13,980 nucleotides of DNA from Treponema sp. (GTDB lineage Bacteria; Spirochaetota; Spirochaetia; Treponematales; Treponemataceae): the NCBI GenBank assembly GCA_024699205.1, contig JAILQA010000161.1, positions 1 to 13,980 on the forward strand. Reading direction: 5' to 3'. The position numbers and the translations under genes were made by a program. A model generated the notes under the pieces. That model made no database searches, had not been told where the DNA came from, and saw only the letters and a list, made by a program, of their open reading frames with translations. Shown here piece after piece: positions 1 to 7,358 of this stretch (its first letter is position 1; every line of letters starts with the position of its first letter).

Positions 1-1802
1 TCCCAATTTTTTTTAGCTGCCGAGGTTAGAGTTTTTTTAGAAGTAATTGGAAGCGGCTGATGAAAGCGTTTTTTTTGGATATCCATACAGGCACGCCTTA
101 TAAGTTCATTTAAAGTTCCAATTGTACTGAACATGTCTTCCGGATATTCTGGAATATCTTCGAGAGTATAATTTGAATCAATTTCAATGTTTTCTTTATC
201 AATCTGTAGAATTGAAGAGGCTGTTTCCTTCCAGATATTCTGAATAATTTCGGAAGGTGTAAGGGCGTGAATGATTACCTTATCTTTTGAAGTCATTGTA
301 ACTTCAATTTTTGGATTGCTAAAAAAGGTTGATGTTCCGTAAAAATCAGGGGCGTTATAGGCGGTTGCAATTCCAATTCCCCTTAAAGGCAGGGCAAAAA
401 ATGGATTGCTGTTTTTTTGAATACGATTTATGGCATCCATATTAAACGATGCATATTTTCTGTTGAAATCACTTATTTTTATTGCCTGTGCCATTGTCTG
501 AAAAATTGAATCGTTTGGAATGATGATAGGATAGTCGACCTTTTTTTTCTTGTTAATTAAACGTAATTCATCTGGAAATAACCGCGACTGATTGCTTAAT
601 TTTTGAATCTGATTTTCTATGGCAAAAAATACCTGCGAATCTATACTTTTTAGACAGATTGATGACGGCGGATTTTTGGAAGTATGCGCATGAGTATAAA
701 TATGAACATTAGAGATTCTATAATAATTGCAGGCTGCAATAGAAAAACGGTCAACAATTTCTTTTGCAAAAGGATTCCCGGCTCCAACATCAATGTCGAT
801 ATTTGCAGATAAAGCCATTATCTCTCCTGATTTTGCCATTGCAGTTTTATAAAAAATTGTTGTTTTAATGCCAGGCATCAAAAAGACATCCTGTTCTTTT
901 TGAGATAAAACTAATTTAACAGGCTTACCAGTAAGCATGCTTGCAAGGGCAACCTGAACAATAATCTGTGTAGTTCGCCATAAGCCGCGGGCATAAACTC
1001 CAGTTCCCTTTGTTTTATGAACAAAAATATTTTCCAGAGGAATATTCAGACATTCGCTTACTGTCTTCATTGTAAAACTGGTCCATTTTGTAGGTGCATA
1101 AATATGAAGATTTTTATTGTCCATATAAACAAAAGAACCGCTGGTTTCCTGCCAGGAGGGATCTGAAAGGATTTCTTCCCAGGTTTCTGCTATGACTATA
1201 GTGTCCTTATCTTCCTTAAAAAGACTTTCGTTTGCTTCTTCATTCGAAAGTTCCCTGAATAAGCCAGTTCTTATTTCGCGGGTTGCAAGTGTTTCTTGTG
1301 TAAAAGATTCAATGTGGGTTCTGTCCAAAACTGTATCAAGAGAAGGAAGATTATTGATTTCAGAAACAAAGGCTGATAAATCCTGATTGGCATTGAGATT
1401 TACAGTAACTCTTTTCTGCTGTTTCATTGCGTTGTTTAAGGCTGCTTCTAGAGATTCTATATCAAAATTGACAGAAACTTTTGTAAGCAGTTCATTTACA
1501 ACCTTTTCATCAGGACCGGCGATAATTGCAATCGGTTCTCCGCTGTATGCAATTGCACCATGCCCGAATATTTTCTGCTTTGATTTATTGATTTCAAGTT
1601 CTTTTTTGCCGGGAATATCCTTTGCTGTAAAAAGATAATAACCATCTGGAATATCCTGTAGAACTATGCTTTTAATTTTACCGGTAGAGGCTGGGCTTCT
1701 AACCAAAGCTGCATACAAGGTTCCTTCTTTTGTGCAGTCGCTGTAAAAGCCTTCTGCCTTGAGGGAACGGGTTTTGTTCTTGGGATTATTTTTTCTAGGC
1801 AT
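1..1802 (-). CDS. Divergent xanthine dehydrogenase-type molybdopterin-binding subunit (3' end beyond window)
   Basis: An open frame of 600 codons starts at ATG 1802 and continues off the left edge without a stop. Seen: an N-terminal hammerhead-like segment (about residues 28-115, with YAALVRSPAS and GHGAIAYSGEPIAIIAGPDE) and then an MoCo-domain-like part (about 200-410) with YAPTKWTSFTMKTVSECLNI and LTGKPVKLVLSQKEQD. These match the order and spacing of the large subunit of molybdenum hydroxylases (xanthine dehydrogenase/aldehyde oxidase family). Odd: where the family has GGGFGGK this protein has GTGVYARG (residues 266-273), and where it has RGFGxPQ it has SKNPPSSI (375-382), so two cofactor-contact motifs are lost. 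The C-terminal catalytic Glu region is outside the window. The start overlaps the end of the aminotransferase gene by 8 bases (AATCATGCCTAG) with AGGAAGAG just upstream, so translation is probably coupled. Family call is firm; an active hydroxylase is doubtful. Confidence 0.75.
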   Translation of the reverse strand, partial: MPRKNNPKNKTRSLKAEGFYSDCTKEGTLYAALVRSPASTGKIKSIVLQDIPDGYYLFTAKDIPGKKELEINKSKQKIFGHGAIAYSGEPIAIIAGPDEKVVNELLTKVSVNFDIESLEAALNNAMKQQKRVTVNLNANQDLSAFVSEINNLPSLDTVLDRTHIESFTQETLATREIRTGLFRELSNEEANESLFKEDKDTIVIAETWEEILSDPSWQETSGSFVYMDNKNLHIYAPTKWTSFTMKTVSECLNIPLENIFVHKTKGTGVYARGLWRTTQIIVQVALASMLTGKPVKLVLSQKEQDVFLMPGIKTTIFYKTAMAKSGEIMALSANIDIDVGAGNPFAKEIVDRFSIAACNYYRISNVHIYTHAHTSKNPPSSICLKSIDSQVFFAIENQIQKLSNQSRLFPDELRLINKKKKVDYPIIIPNDSIFQTMAQAIKISDFNRKYASFNMDAINRIQKNSNPFFALPLRGIGIATAYNAPDFYGTSTFFSNPKIEVTMTSKDKVIIHALTPSEIIQNIWKETASSILQIDKENIEIDSNYTLEDIPEYPEDMFSTIGTLNELIRRACMDIQKKRFHQPLPITSKKTLTSAAKKNW

Positions 1803-2994
1803 GATTTTCTCTTCCTATTTTTGTAACTGTCTCTATTACATATTCAGTCATTTCATCCGTCATATCTGGAAAAAGTGGAATAGAAATTGTCCTTGAATAT
1901 TGCTCTTCGGCGTTAGGATAATTTTCTGCCGTAAAATCCTTGTAAAGATTTTTCCAGTAAGTAAAATGGAAAATTGGAATAAAGTGAACTGAAATACCTA
2001 GTCCAGCAGCCTGCATTTTCTTTGCAAAGTCTTCCCGGGTGATTGTGAGTTTATCTGGATTAATGCGCATTAAATAAAGATGCCAGGCATTACCTTCGCC
2101 ATCCGGTGGCAGGGTGATAAAATCTAAATCCTTGAAAGCTTGATTATATTTATCGACTACGGCTTTTCTCTGCTGGTAAAAAAGAGTAGCTCTATCCACC
2201 TGGCAGCAACCCAGAGCAGCAAGAATATCCGGAAGATTAAACTTATAGCCGGGCGCAATTATATCATATTCCCAGGAGGCTTTTGGTGAAGTGTAGCGGT
2301 TCCAGGTTATTCTGTCCATTCCATGCATACGCATTACCGACATTCTTTTTGCAAGTTCTGTATTGCGAGTGCATACCATTCCGCCTTCTGCTGTTGTAAT
2401 TGTTTTTGTTACATAAAAAGAAAAAACGCCGATATCACCGATTGCTCCGGCATATCCTAATTTTGTAGGAGAAGGAAAGGCATGGGCGGCATCTTCGATT
2501 ACATAGATTTTATTGTCTTTTGTGCTGTATTTTTTTGCAAGAGCCAGAATCTCTTTCATTTTGCAGATATTTCCGGCAATATGAACTGGAACAATTGCCC
2601 TTACCTTATGACCATTTTCTGCATCTCGTTTTAATATTTCTTCAATTTTTGCCGGGTCAATATTGTAGGAATCCTTTTCGATATCTGCAAAATAAAGGTC
2701 TGCGCCCAGAGTTCTTGCACAGGCAGCAGTTGAAACAAAAGTGTAGGGAGTAGTTATGACAGCAGTTCCTTCTTTTACACCACAGGCTTCCATTGCAAGT
2801 ACCATTCCAGAAGTGTTTGAATTAACCGCAAGACTGATAATGCTTTCATCACCAAGGGCTTTACTGAACTTTTTTTCAAACTCAAGGGCATATTTTCCTG
2901 TTGTAAGCCAGCCAGATCGTAATACATCAAGAACAGCATCTTCTTCTGCTTTTGTGATTGAGGCTCTGTGAAATGGAACTTTAATTTCTGCCAT
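1795..2994 (-). CDS. DegT/DnrJ/EryC1/StrS-family PLP-dependent sugar aminotransferase
   Basis: 399 residues, usual length for the family. It should transfer an amino group, typically from glutamate, to a 4-keto (or 3-keto) nucleotide-sugar to make an amino sugar for surface glycan, in the cytoplasm. Seen: substrate and cofactor loop around SNTSGMVLAMEA (59-70), PYTFVSTA (83-90), VPVHIAGN (135-142), the PLP-ring Asp in EDAAHAF (D169), and the Schiff-base Lys K197 in SFYVTKTITTAEGG. The C-terminal part ends with YSRTISIPLFPDMTDE, as in the family. I chose ATG 2994 over an in-frame TTG at 3021: AAGGAAAAG sits just before the ATG, while the TTG has no ribosome-binding site and begins only 3 bases from the upstream stop. 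It follows the dehydratase-like gene by 29 bases, so the two probably act in sequence. The exact sugar cannot be read from sequence. Confidence 0.9.
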   Translation of the reverse strand: MAEIKVPFHRASITKAEEDAVLDVLRSGWLTTGKYALEFEKKFSKALGDESIISLAVNSNTSGMVLAMEACGVKEGTAVITTPYTFVSTAACARTLGADLYFADIEKDSYNIDPAKIEEILKRDAENGHKVRAIVPVHIAGNICKMKEILALAKKYSTKDNKIYVIEDAAHAFPSPTKLGYAGAIGDIGVFSFYVTKTITTAEGGMVCTRNTELAKRMSVMRMHGMDRITWNRYTSPKASWEYDIIAPGYKFNLPDILAALGCCQVDRATLFYQQRKAVVDKYNQAFKDLDFITLPPDGEGNAWHLYLMRINPDKLTITREDFAKKMQAAGLGISVHFIPIFHFTYWKNLYKDFTAENYPNAEEQYSRTISIPLFPDMTDEMTEYVIETVTKIGRENHA

Positions 2995-3023
2995 AATCTT
3001 TTCCTTTTTATTGTAAATCAAGC

Positions 3024-4595
3024 CTAGAGCAAATCTGTTCTTGGCTGATTGTCATTTTCTATTTCTTTATAAAAGTTGTCTAAAGTTTTGCAGTCATCGC
3101 AAAGAATCTTAAGCAGTTTTTCCTTGTTTCTAAAGTCTGCTGCCTGAGCTGGTGTGTAAAAACAAATAGGGTAAAGCTGCTCCAAAAGCGAATCAAGTCT
3201 TTTTTTACTGTACTCGATATTTTCCAGCTGAAGAATCTTAGGATAGGCAGTAGGTGAGGGATTTTCTTCTTTAAGCCAAAGAGGCTCTTCCAGTCGTTCA
3301 CCCTTTCTTGAGCCGACTATTTTAATATCAATATCCTTATAAGGTTCTAATCCTGAAAATCTTATTATCTGTTTGGCCAAATCCAGGATTTTAATCGGCT
3401 CTCCCATATCCAGAAGATAAGATTTTCCGTTCTGACCAACTCCTCCTGTCTGCAAAACCAGAGAACAGGCTTCTGGAATTGTCATGAAAAATCTTTCCAT
3501 GCGTTCGTCGGTTACAGTTACAGGACCACCTGTTTTAATCTGACTTTGGAAAATCGGCAGAATTGAGCCACGGCTCCCCAGAACGTTTCCAAATCTTACA
3601 AACATAAAAGCTTGATTTTGAGATTTATCTTCGGAAGCAGTTTCGCTTATTTTTTTTGCCGCATCCAGAACCATTTTTTCGCAAAGCATTTTTGAAAGGC
3701 CGTAAACGCTTACCGGACTTACAGCTTTATCTGTAGAAATAAGTACAAATCTGTCAACCTTATGTTTTATACTTGCGTCCAGAAGATTTTTAGTTCCAAA
3801 GACATTATTTTCGATTGCGGCAACCTGATTTTCTTCCATCATAGGAACATGCTTGTAGGCGGCACAGTGGAAAATTACGTTGCAGCGGGTTTTATTGATA
3901 ATGTAGTCAACATACTCCCTGTCTCTCATGTCTCCGATAATCGGAACTATAGTGGCTTTTTCGCCAATTCCTTCTGCCTGAAGCACTTTTAATTCCCTGA
4001 ATATCTGGCAGATAGAGTTTTCGCCATGTCCAAAAAGATAAAGACGTTCAGCACCACCCGATAAAAGCTGCCGTGCAAGTTCCGAACCAATTGAACCACC
4101 TGCACCTGTAATAAAAACACGCTTTCCACGAAGATAAGAAAGGCTTTCTTTTAAGGAGATTGTAATTGGGGTTCGTCCCAGAATATCCAGTGGGTCAATT
4201 TCGCGGGTTTGAACAATATGAGCGGTTCCATTTATAACCTGGCTTATTCCAGGAAGGATTTTTATATGCTTAAAATTATTTTTTCTGAGAATATCGTAGA
4301 TTTCGCGGATTCTTTCGGTTGGGGCAGATGGAATTGCAATAAGAGCTTCATCACTGTCGGAATTGTTTAAAATTGAAGTTACGCTGTCAATCGGTCCAAG
4401 AATTGGAATACCATCGATGGAAGTTCCTATAAGAGCTTTGTCATCGTCTAAAAAAGCGTTGACTTTTCCGAATATTTTTTTTCGTTTAATGTCGTCGGCA
4501 ATTGTCTGACCTGCAAAGCCGGCACCAATAATATAAATACGTTTTTCCATTTCCCCAAACAGCAAAACGCTGCCCCATTCAGAATATTCTATCAT
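3024..4595 (-). CDS. CapD/PglF/WbpM-like nucleotide-sugar 4,6-dehydratase (polysaccharide biosynthesis protein), soluble form
   Basis: 523 residues from ATG 4595. Seen: an N-terminal nucleotide-binding domain (YIIGAGFAGQT, about 21-31; CoA-binding-like, to about 120), then an extended SDR domain with TGAGGSIGSEL (163-173), AAYKHVPMME (245-254), STDKAV (287-292) and a Y298xxxK302 pair in VYGLSK. Known: this family converts UDP-GlcNAc-type sugars to 4-keto-6-deoxy sugars, the substrate of aminotransferases such as the next gene. Long members normally carry about four N-terminal membrane helices; none is present here, so the protein should be cytoplasmic. The start is uncertain: ATG 4595 has no visible ribosome-binding site, TTG 4565 has GGGG seven bases upstream, and ATG 4550 begins MEKRIYIIGAG, a natural N-terminus, but has GGGG only two bases away. 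The domain call does not depend on this. Confidence 0.87.
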   Translation of the reverse strand: MIEYSEWGSVLLFGEMEKRIYIIGAGFAGQTIADDIKRKKIFGKVNAFLDDDKALIGTSIDGIPILGPIDSVTSILNNSDSDEALIAIPSAPTERIREIYDILRKNNFKHIKILPGISQVINGTAHIVQTREIDPLDILGRTPITISLKESLSYLRGKRVFITGAGGSIGSELARQLLSGGAERLYLFGHGENSICQIFRELKVLQAEGIGEKATIVPIIGDMRDREYVDYIINKTRCNVIFHCAAYKHVPMMEENQVAAIENNVFGTKNLLDASIKHKVDRFVLISTDKAVSPVSVYGLSKMLCEKMVLDAAKKISETASEDKSQNQAFMFVRFGNVLGSRGSILPIFQSQIKTGGPVTVTDERMERFFMTIPEACSLVLQTGGVGQNGKSYLLDMGEPIKILDLAKQIIRFSGLEPYKDIDIKIVGSRKGERLEEPLWLKEENPSPTAYPKILQLENIEYSKKRLDSLLEQLYPICFYTPAQAADFRNKEKLLKILCDDCKTLDNFYKEIENDNQPRTDLL

Positions 4596-4713
4596 ATATA
4601 ATTCAATTTCGCAAACAGAGAGATAATAACAAAATAATTATAAAAAAGTCTAAACCTTAATTATTTAATCACCGATGTAAAAGTATACGACCTTGTAATA
4701 AGTGGTGATATAT
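4596..4713. promoter_or_regulatory. Divergent intergenic region with candidate promoters for the sugar operon and the envelope pair
   Basis: This 118-base AT-rich gap separates genes transcribed away from each other, so it must hold at least two promoters. On the minus strand a perfect TATAAT lies at 4637-4642, but no good -35 stands 16-18 bases before it. On the plus strand TATACG (4684-4689) is the only -10-like site near the gene. Both assignments are weak. Confidence 0.3.
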
Positions 4714-5196
4714 ATGGGGAATTTTAAAAGAAGTATTTTAATAGCAATTACTCTTTTTGCTGCAAGTTTTTGTTTTGCAAAACAGATAACCCTTCAAATT
4801 GTGCAGCATGATGAATTGTCAGATAAAGTTTTTGAATCTTCTATGGTTGTTGAAGATGAATTACTGAACGGTTTTTTTGATAATGGATTTATCGTAACTA
4901 ATTCACCTGCTTCCGTTTCTGCTTCTAACCTTCAGGATGCAAATCTTTTTAATACTGGAATTGGAGATGCTTACGAAGGTTCATCAGAATACTTTTTGCA
5001 GATTAAGCTTTACTACAATGCCGCTCAAACTTCTGATAAAAGTGATCTGATAAAAGTTGACTGGACTTTAGCGTCAGCCATTACTGGGGTAACAATTAAA
5101 GAAAATACTATAAAAAATAAATATTCTGATACAAAAGATTTGAAGGTGCTTTCTGCAAATCTTGTAAAGGAAATAACAAAAGCAATTAAAGCCTAA
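4714..5196 (+). CDS. Small exported protein of unknown function
   Basis: 160 residues. I do not recognise the family. The N-terminus MGNFKRSILIAITLFAASF is a typical signal peptide, with likely cleavage after CFA (just before KQITLQ), so the protein should be periplasmic or surface-located. The mature part has no further hydrophobic helix, no cysteine and a mixed alpha/beta look (ITLQIVQHDELSDKVFESS, EYFLQIKLYYNAAQ, LIKVDWTLASAITGV). The pattern of alternating strands ending in a Lys-rich helix (SANLVKEITKAIKA) resembles small lipid- or polymer-binding envelope proteins, but that is only an impression. ATG 4714 is preferred over GTG 4702 because GGTGA lies five bases before it and the signal peptide then begins normally. 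The next gene starts 14 bases after the stop, which suggests a shared transcript and a joint envelope role. Confidence 0.7.
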   Translation: MGNFKRSILIAITLFAASFCFAKQITLQIVQHDELSDKVFESSMVVEDELLNGFFDNGFIVTNSPASVSASNLQDANLFNTGIGDAYEGSSEYFLQIKLYYNAAQTSDKSDLIKVDWTLASAITGVTIKENTIKNKYSDTKDLKVLSANLVKEITKAIKA

Positions 5197-5210
5197 GGAT
5201 GGGTGGGATT

Positions 5211-7271
5211 ATGAATAATAAATTTTTTAAGACTGTTTCAAAAATTATTGCGGTATTTACAGGATGTCTCTGTTTAGCATCTTTCAGTCCGTCTCTTGAT
5301 GGAAGAGCCGTTGTTGTTGAGCCTGGTGTTTTCCCTGCAGGACTTTTTGCAAAAACAGTCGGGTATCTTCCTGGTGACATGATCAGCGTTACAAATATTA
5401 CAGGAGATAAAACTGTTGATATTTTAGTAATCGGCGCTTTAGATCCATCTGAAGGAGTTGCCATTATGTTATCTCCAGAAGCCGCTGCCGCTATTGGAAT
5501 TGACGGTAAATCAAATAATATTGTAAAAATTACAAAACGCTCTAATCAAGATGATCGCGTTTATGGTTCTGCTGTAATTGCTCAGCAGTTCCTTTCTGAT
5601 GATGATTATGACAGTTCTTTTATTGATTCAGAATCTCAAGAAGATTTCTCTTTTGAAGAAGAAAGTACTCCTGAAAGTCCTATTGAAGAAGCTCAGGTAA
5701 CGGAAGAAGTGTCTCAGCCAGAAGATACAGATTATAATGAAGAAGATTTTGACTATGGTGATTTTGCAGATTACGGTGAATACGATTATGAATTCGAATA
5801 TGAAGAAGAAACTCCTGAAGCTGAAGAAACTGTAGTAGAAGCAGAAGAGGACGAAGAACCTGTTGCTTCTGAACGATTTGAAGACGATTACGAAGAATTT
5901 GAAGAGCCGGTAGAATCAGAATCTTTTGTTGATGATCAGGATTTTGCTGAAGAAGCCCAGAATGAAAACCTTTACGAAGAAGAACCTGAAGCAGAAGAAT
6001 TTATTGATGATACAGAAGATTTTGAAGATTACGAAGAGGAAGCTTCAGAAGAAATCATTGAAGAAGATTTAGAGGATTTTGAGGATAATTACGAAGAGAC
6101 AGTTGAGCCAGAAGAGCTTGTTGAAGAAGCTGTAGAAGAACCTGTTGAAGAGTTCGTAGAGGAAGAAATTATCGAAGAAGAAGCTTTTGAGGAAACAGAA
6201 GAACCTGAAGCAGAAGAAGAAGTTATAGAAGAAGAATATTTCGATGACTTTGATGAATTACCTTCTGAAGAAGAACTTGAAGAGGAATCTGAAGAAGAAA
6301 GTGTAGAAGAGCCAGAAGAAGAAGTTATAGAAGAAGCCTTTGAAGATGATTTTGAAGAAACTGATTATGAAGAAGCTGAAGAACCTGAGGAAAGTGAAGA
6401 AGTAGAAGAAGAAGCCGAGGAAGAAGCTTTTGAAGATGATTCTGTATTTGAAGATTACACAGAAGTTGAAGCTGTCGAAGAAAATCCTCTTGAATCAGAA
6501 GAAGAAACAGAAGTAGCCGAAGAGGAAGAAACAGAAGACGAGGCTTCTGAACCGGAAGAAACAATCGAGGAAGAAAGCCTTGAAGAGGAAACTGTTGAAG
6601 AAGAATTAATTGAGCCTGAAGCAATTGAAGAAGAGCCAATTGACGAAATCATTGAAGAAAACTGGTATGATGACGATTCTGTTGAGTTCATCGAAGAAGA
6701 GCCAGAGGAAGAAGCCACAGCCGAAGAAGAAGCTGAATATGATGAGTACCAGGCTATTGTTCTTGTTCCTGCAGAGGAAAATCCTCCAGAGTCAGTTGCA
6801 GAAGTTTCGGCATCAGAAGCTGCTGTTACTCCTGTGGAAGAGACTACAGAAGAGCCAGAGCCTGTAGTTGAACCTGAAGTTGAAGTAAAGCCAGAAACTG
6901 AACCTGAGCCAGTTCTTCCTGTGGTAAATGCATCTGAAGCTGAAGTTGTAAAAGCTGCGGAAAGTGAAGTGGTAGAAAGTAAACCTGAAAAACCGGCAGA
7001 AAAACCATATTCAAAATATATGATTTCTAATCTGTCAGAATTGAAGTCTGGTAACTATTACATTCAGATTGCAGCCTTGAGAGACGAATCTAATATAATG
7101 GAAATTGTTAATAAATACGGAAAGAATTATCCTATAACAATTTCACCAAATGATGCAGGAACAGTAAACATTATTCTTATTGGACCTTTGTCTGTAGACG
7201 AATATGCAACTGTACTTGCCCGCTTCAAGGCATTCGGATATAAAGATGCATTTGTAAGAAAAATTAAATAA
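5211..7271 (+). CDS. RlpA-like envelope protein: degenerate double-psi barrel, very acidic linker, C-terminal SPOR domain
   Basis: 686 residues. Seen: an export signal (1 to about 28; a lipoprotein cysteine at C19 or C21 is possible but not clear); a double-psi beta-barrel-like domain (about 30-110) with LPGDMISVTN and IMLSPEAAAAIGI, which matches the 'LPLGTxVRVTN ... IDLSxAAAxALG' pattern of RlpA; an acidic, Glu-dominated linker (about 130-590); and a SPOR domain (about 613-686, YYIQIAALRDESN ... IILIGPLSVDEYATVLARFKAFGY). Known: SPOR domains bind glycan strands lacking stem peptides at division septa, and RlpA cuts such glycans in some species. The RlpA catalytic His (AHRTLP) and Asp (NDRGP) are replaced here by AKTVGYLP and GALDPSEG, so enzyme activity is unlikely. 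Between R222 and K560 I see no Lys, Arg or His. ATG 5211, with GGGTGGG just upstream, is preferred over ATG 5199, whose only ribosome-binding site would touch it. Confidence 0.8.
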   Translation: MNNKFFKTVSKIIAVFTGCLCLASFSPSLDGRAVVVEPGVFPAGLFAKTVGYLPGDMISVTNITGDKTVDILVIGALDPSEGVAIMLSPEAAAAIGIDGKSNNIVKITKRSNQDDRVYGSAVIAQQFLSDDDYDSSFIDSESQEDFSFEEESTPESPIEEAQVTEEVSQPEDTDYNEEDFDYGDFADYGEYDYEFEYEEETPEAEETVVEAEEDEEPVASERFEDDYEEFEEPVESESFVDDQDFAEEAQNENLYEEEPEAEEFIDDTEDFEDYEEEASEEIIEEDLEDFEDNYEETVEPEELVEEAVEEPVEEFVEEEIIEEEAFEETEEPEAEEEVIEEEYFDDFDELPSEEELEEESEEESVEEPEEEVIEEAFEDDFEETDYEEAEEPEESEEVEEEAEEEAFEDDSVFEDYTEVEAVEENPLESEEETEVAEEEETEDEASEPEETIEEESLEEETVEEELIEPEAIEEEPIDEIIEENWYDDDSVEFIEEEPEEEATAEEEAEYDEYQAIVLVPAEENPPESVAEVSASEAAVTPVEETTEEPEPVVEPEVEVKPETEPEPVLPVVNASEAEVVKAAESEVVESKPEKPAEKPYSKYMISNLSELKSGNYYIQIAALRDESNIMEIVNKYGKNYPITISPNDAGTVNIILIGPLSVDEYATVLARFKAFGYKDAFVRKIK

Positions 7272-7300
7272 GTAATTAAAAGAAGCAATTAAATAAATGA

Positions 7301-7336
7301 AAAAGGCTGCCTGAGAAAATCAGACAGCCTTTTTTT
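7301..7336. terminator. Two-way Rho-independent terminator
   Basis: AAAGGCTGCCTGA pairs with TCAGACAGCCTTT across a short GAAAA-type loop, with one C-A mismatch in the middle. An A-run precedes the stem and a T7 run follows it, so it can end transcription from both sides. It lies between the convergent rlpA-like gene and ilvE. Confidence 0.88.
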
Positions 7337-7358
7337 ATAAGATTATTTATGATAAAAA

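Noticed and set aside
1192..1638. Two adjacent plus-strand open frames of 64 and 83 codons
   Set aside because: They lie antisense to the long hydroxylase-like gene, have no convincing ribosome-binding site, and the minus strand carries clear family motifs throughout.
4595..4700. tRNA or riboswitch in the divergent gap
   Set aside because: The sequence is AT-rich without cloverleaf arms or any aptamer core I recognise.
6325..6867. Leu-rich and Ser-rich minus-strand frames and a Lys/Leu-rich plus-strand frame within the acidic linker
   Set aside because: GAA/GAG-rich sequence keeps other frames free of stops; the low-complexity products are by-products of the linker codons.
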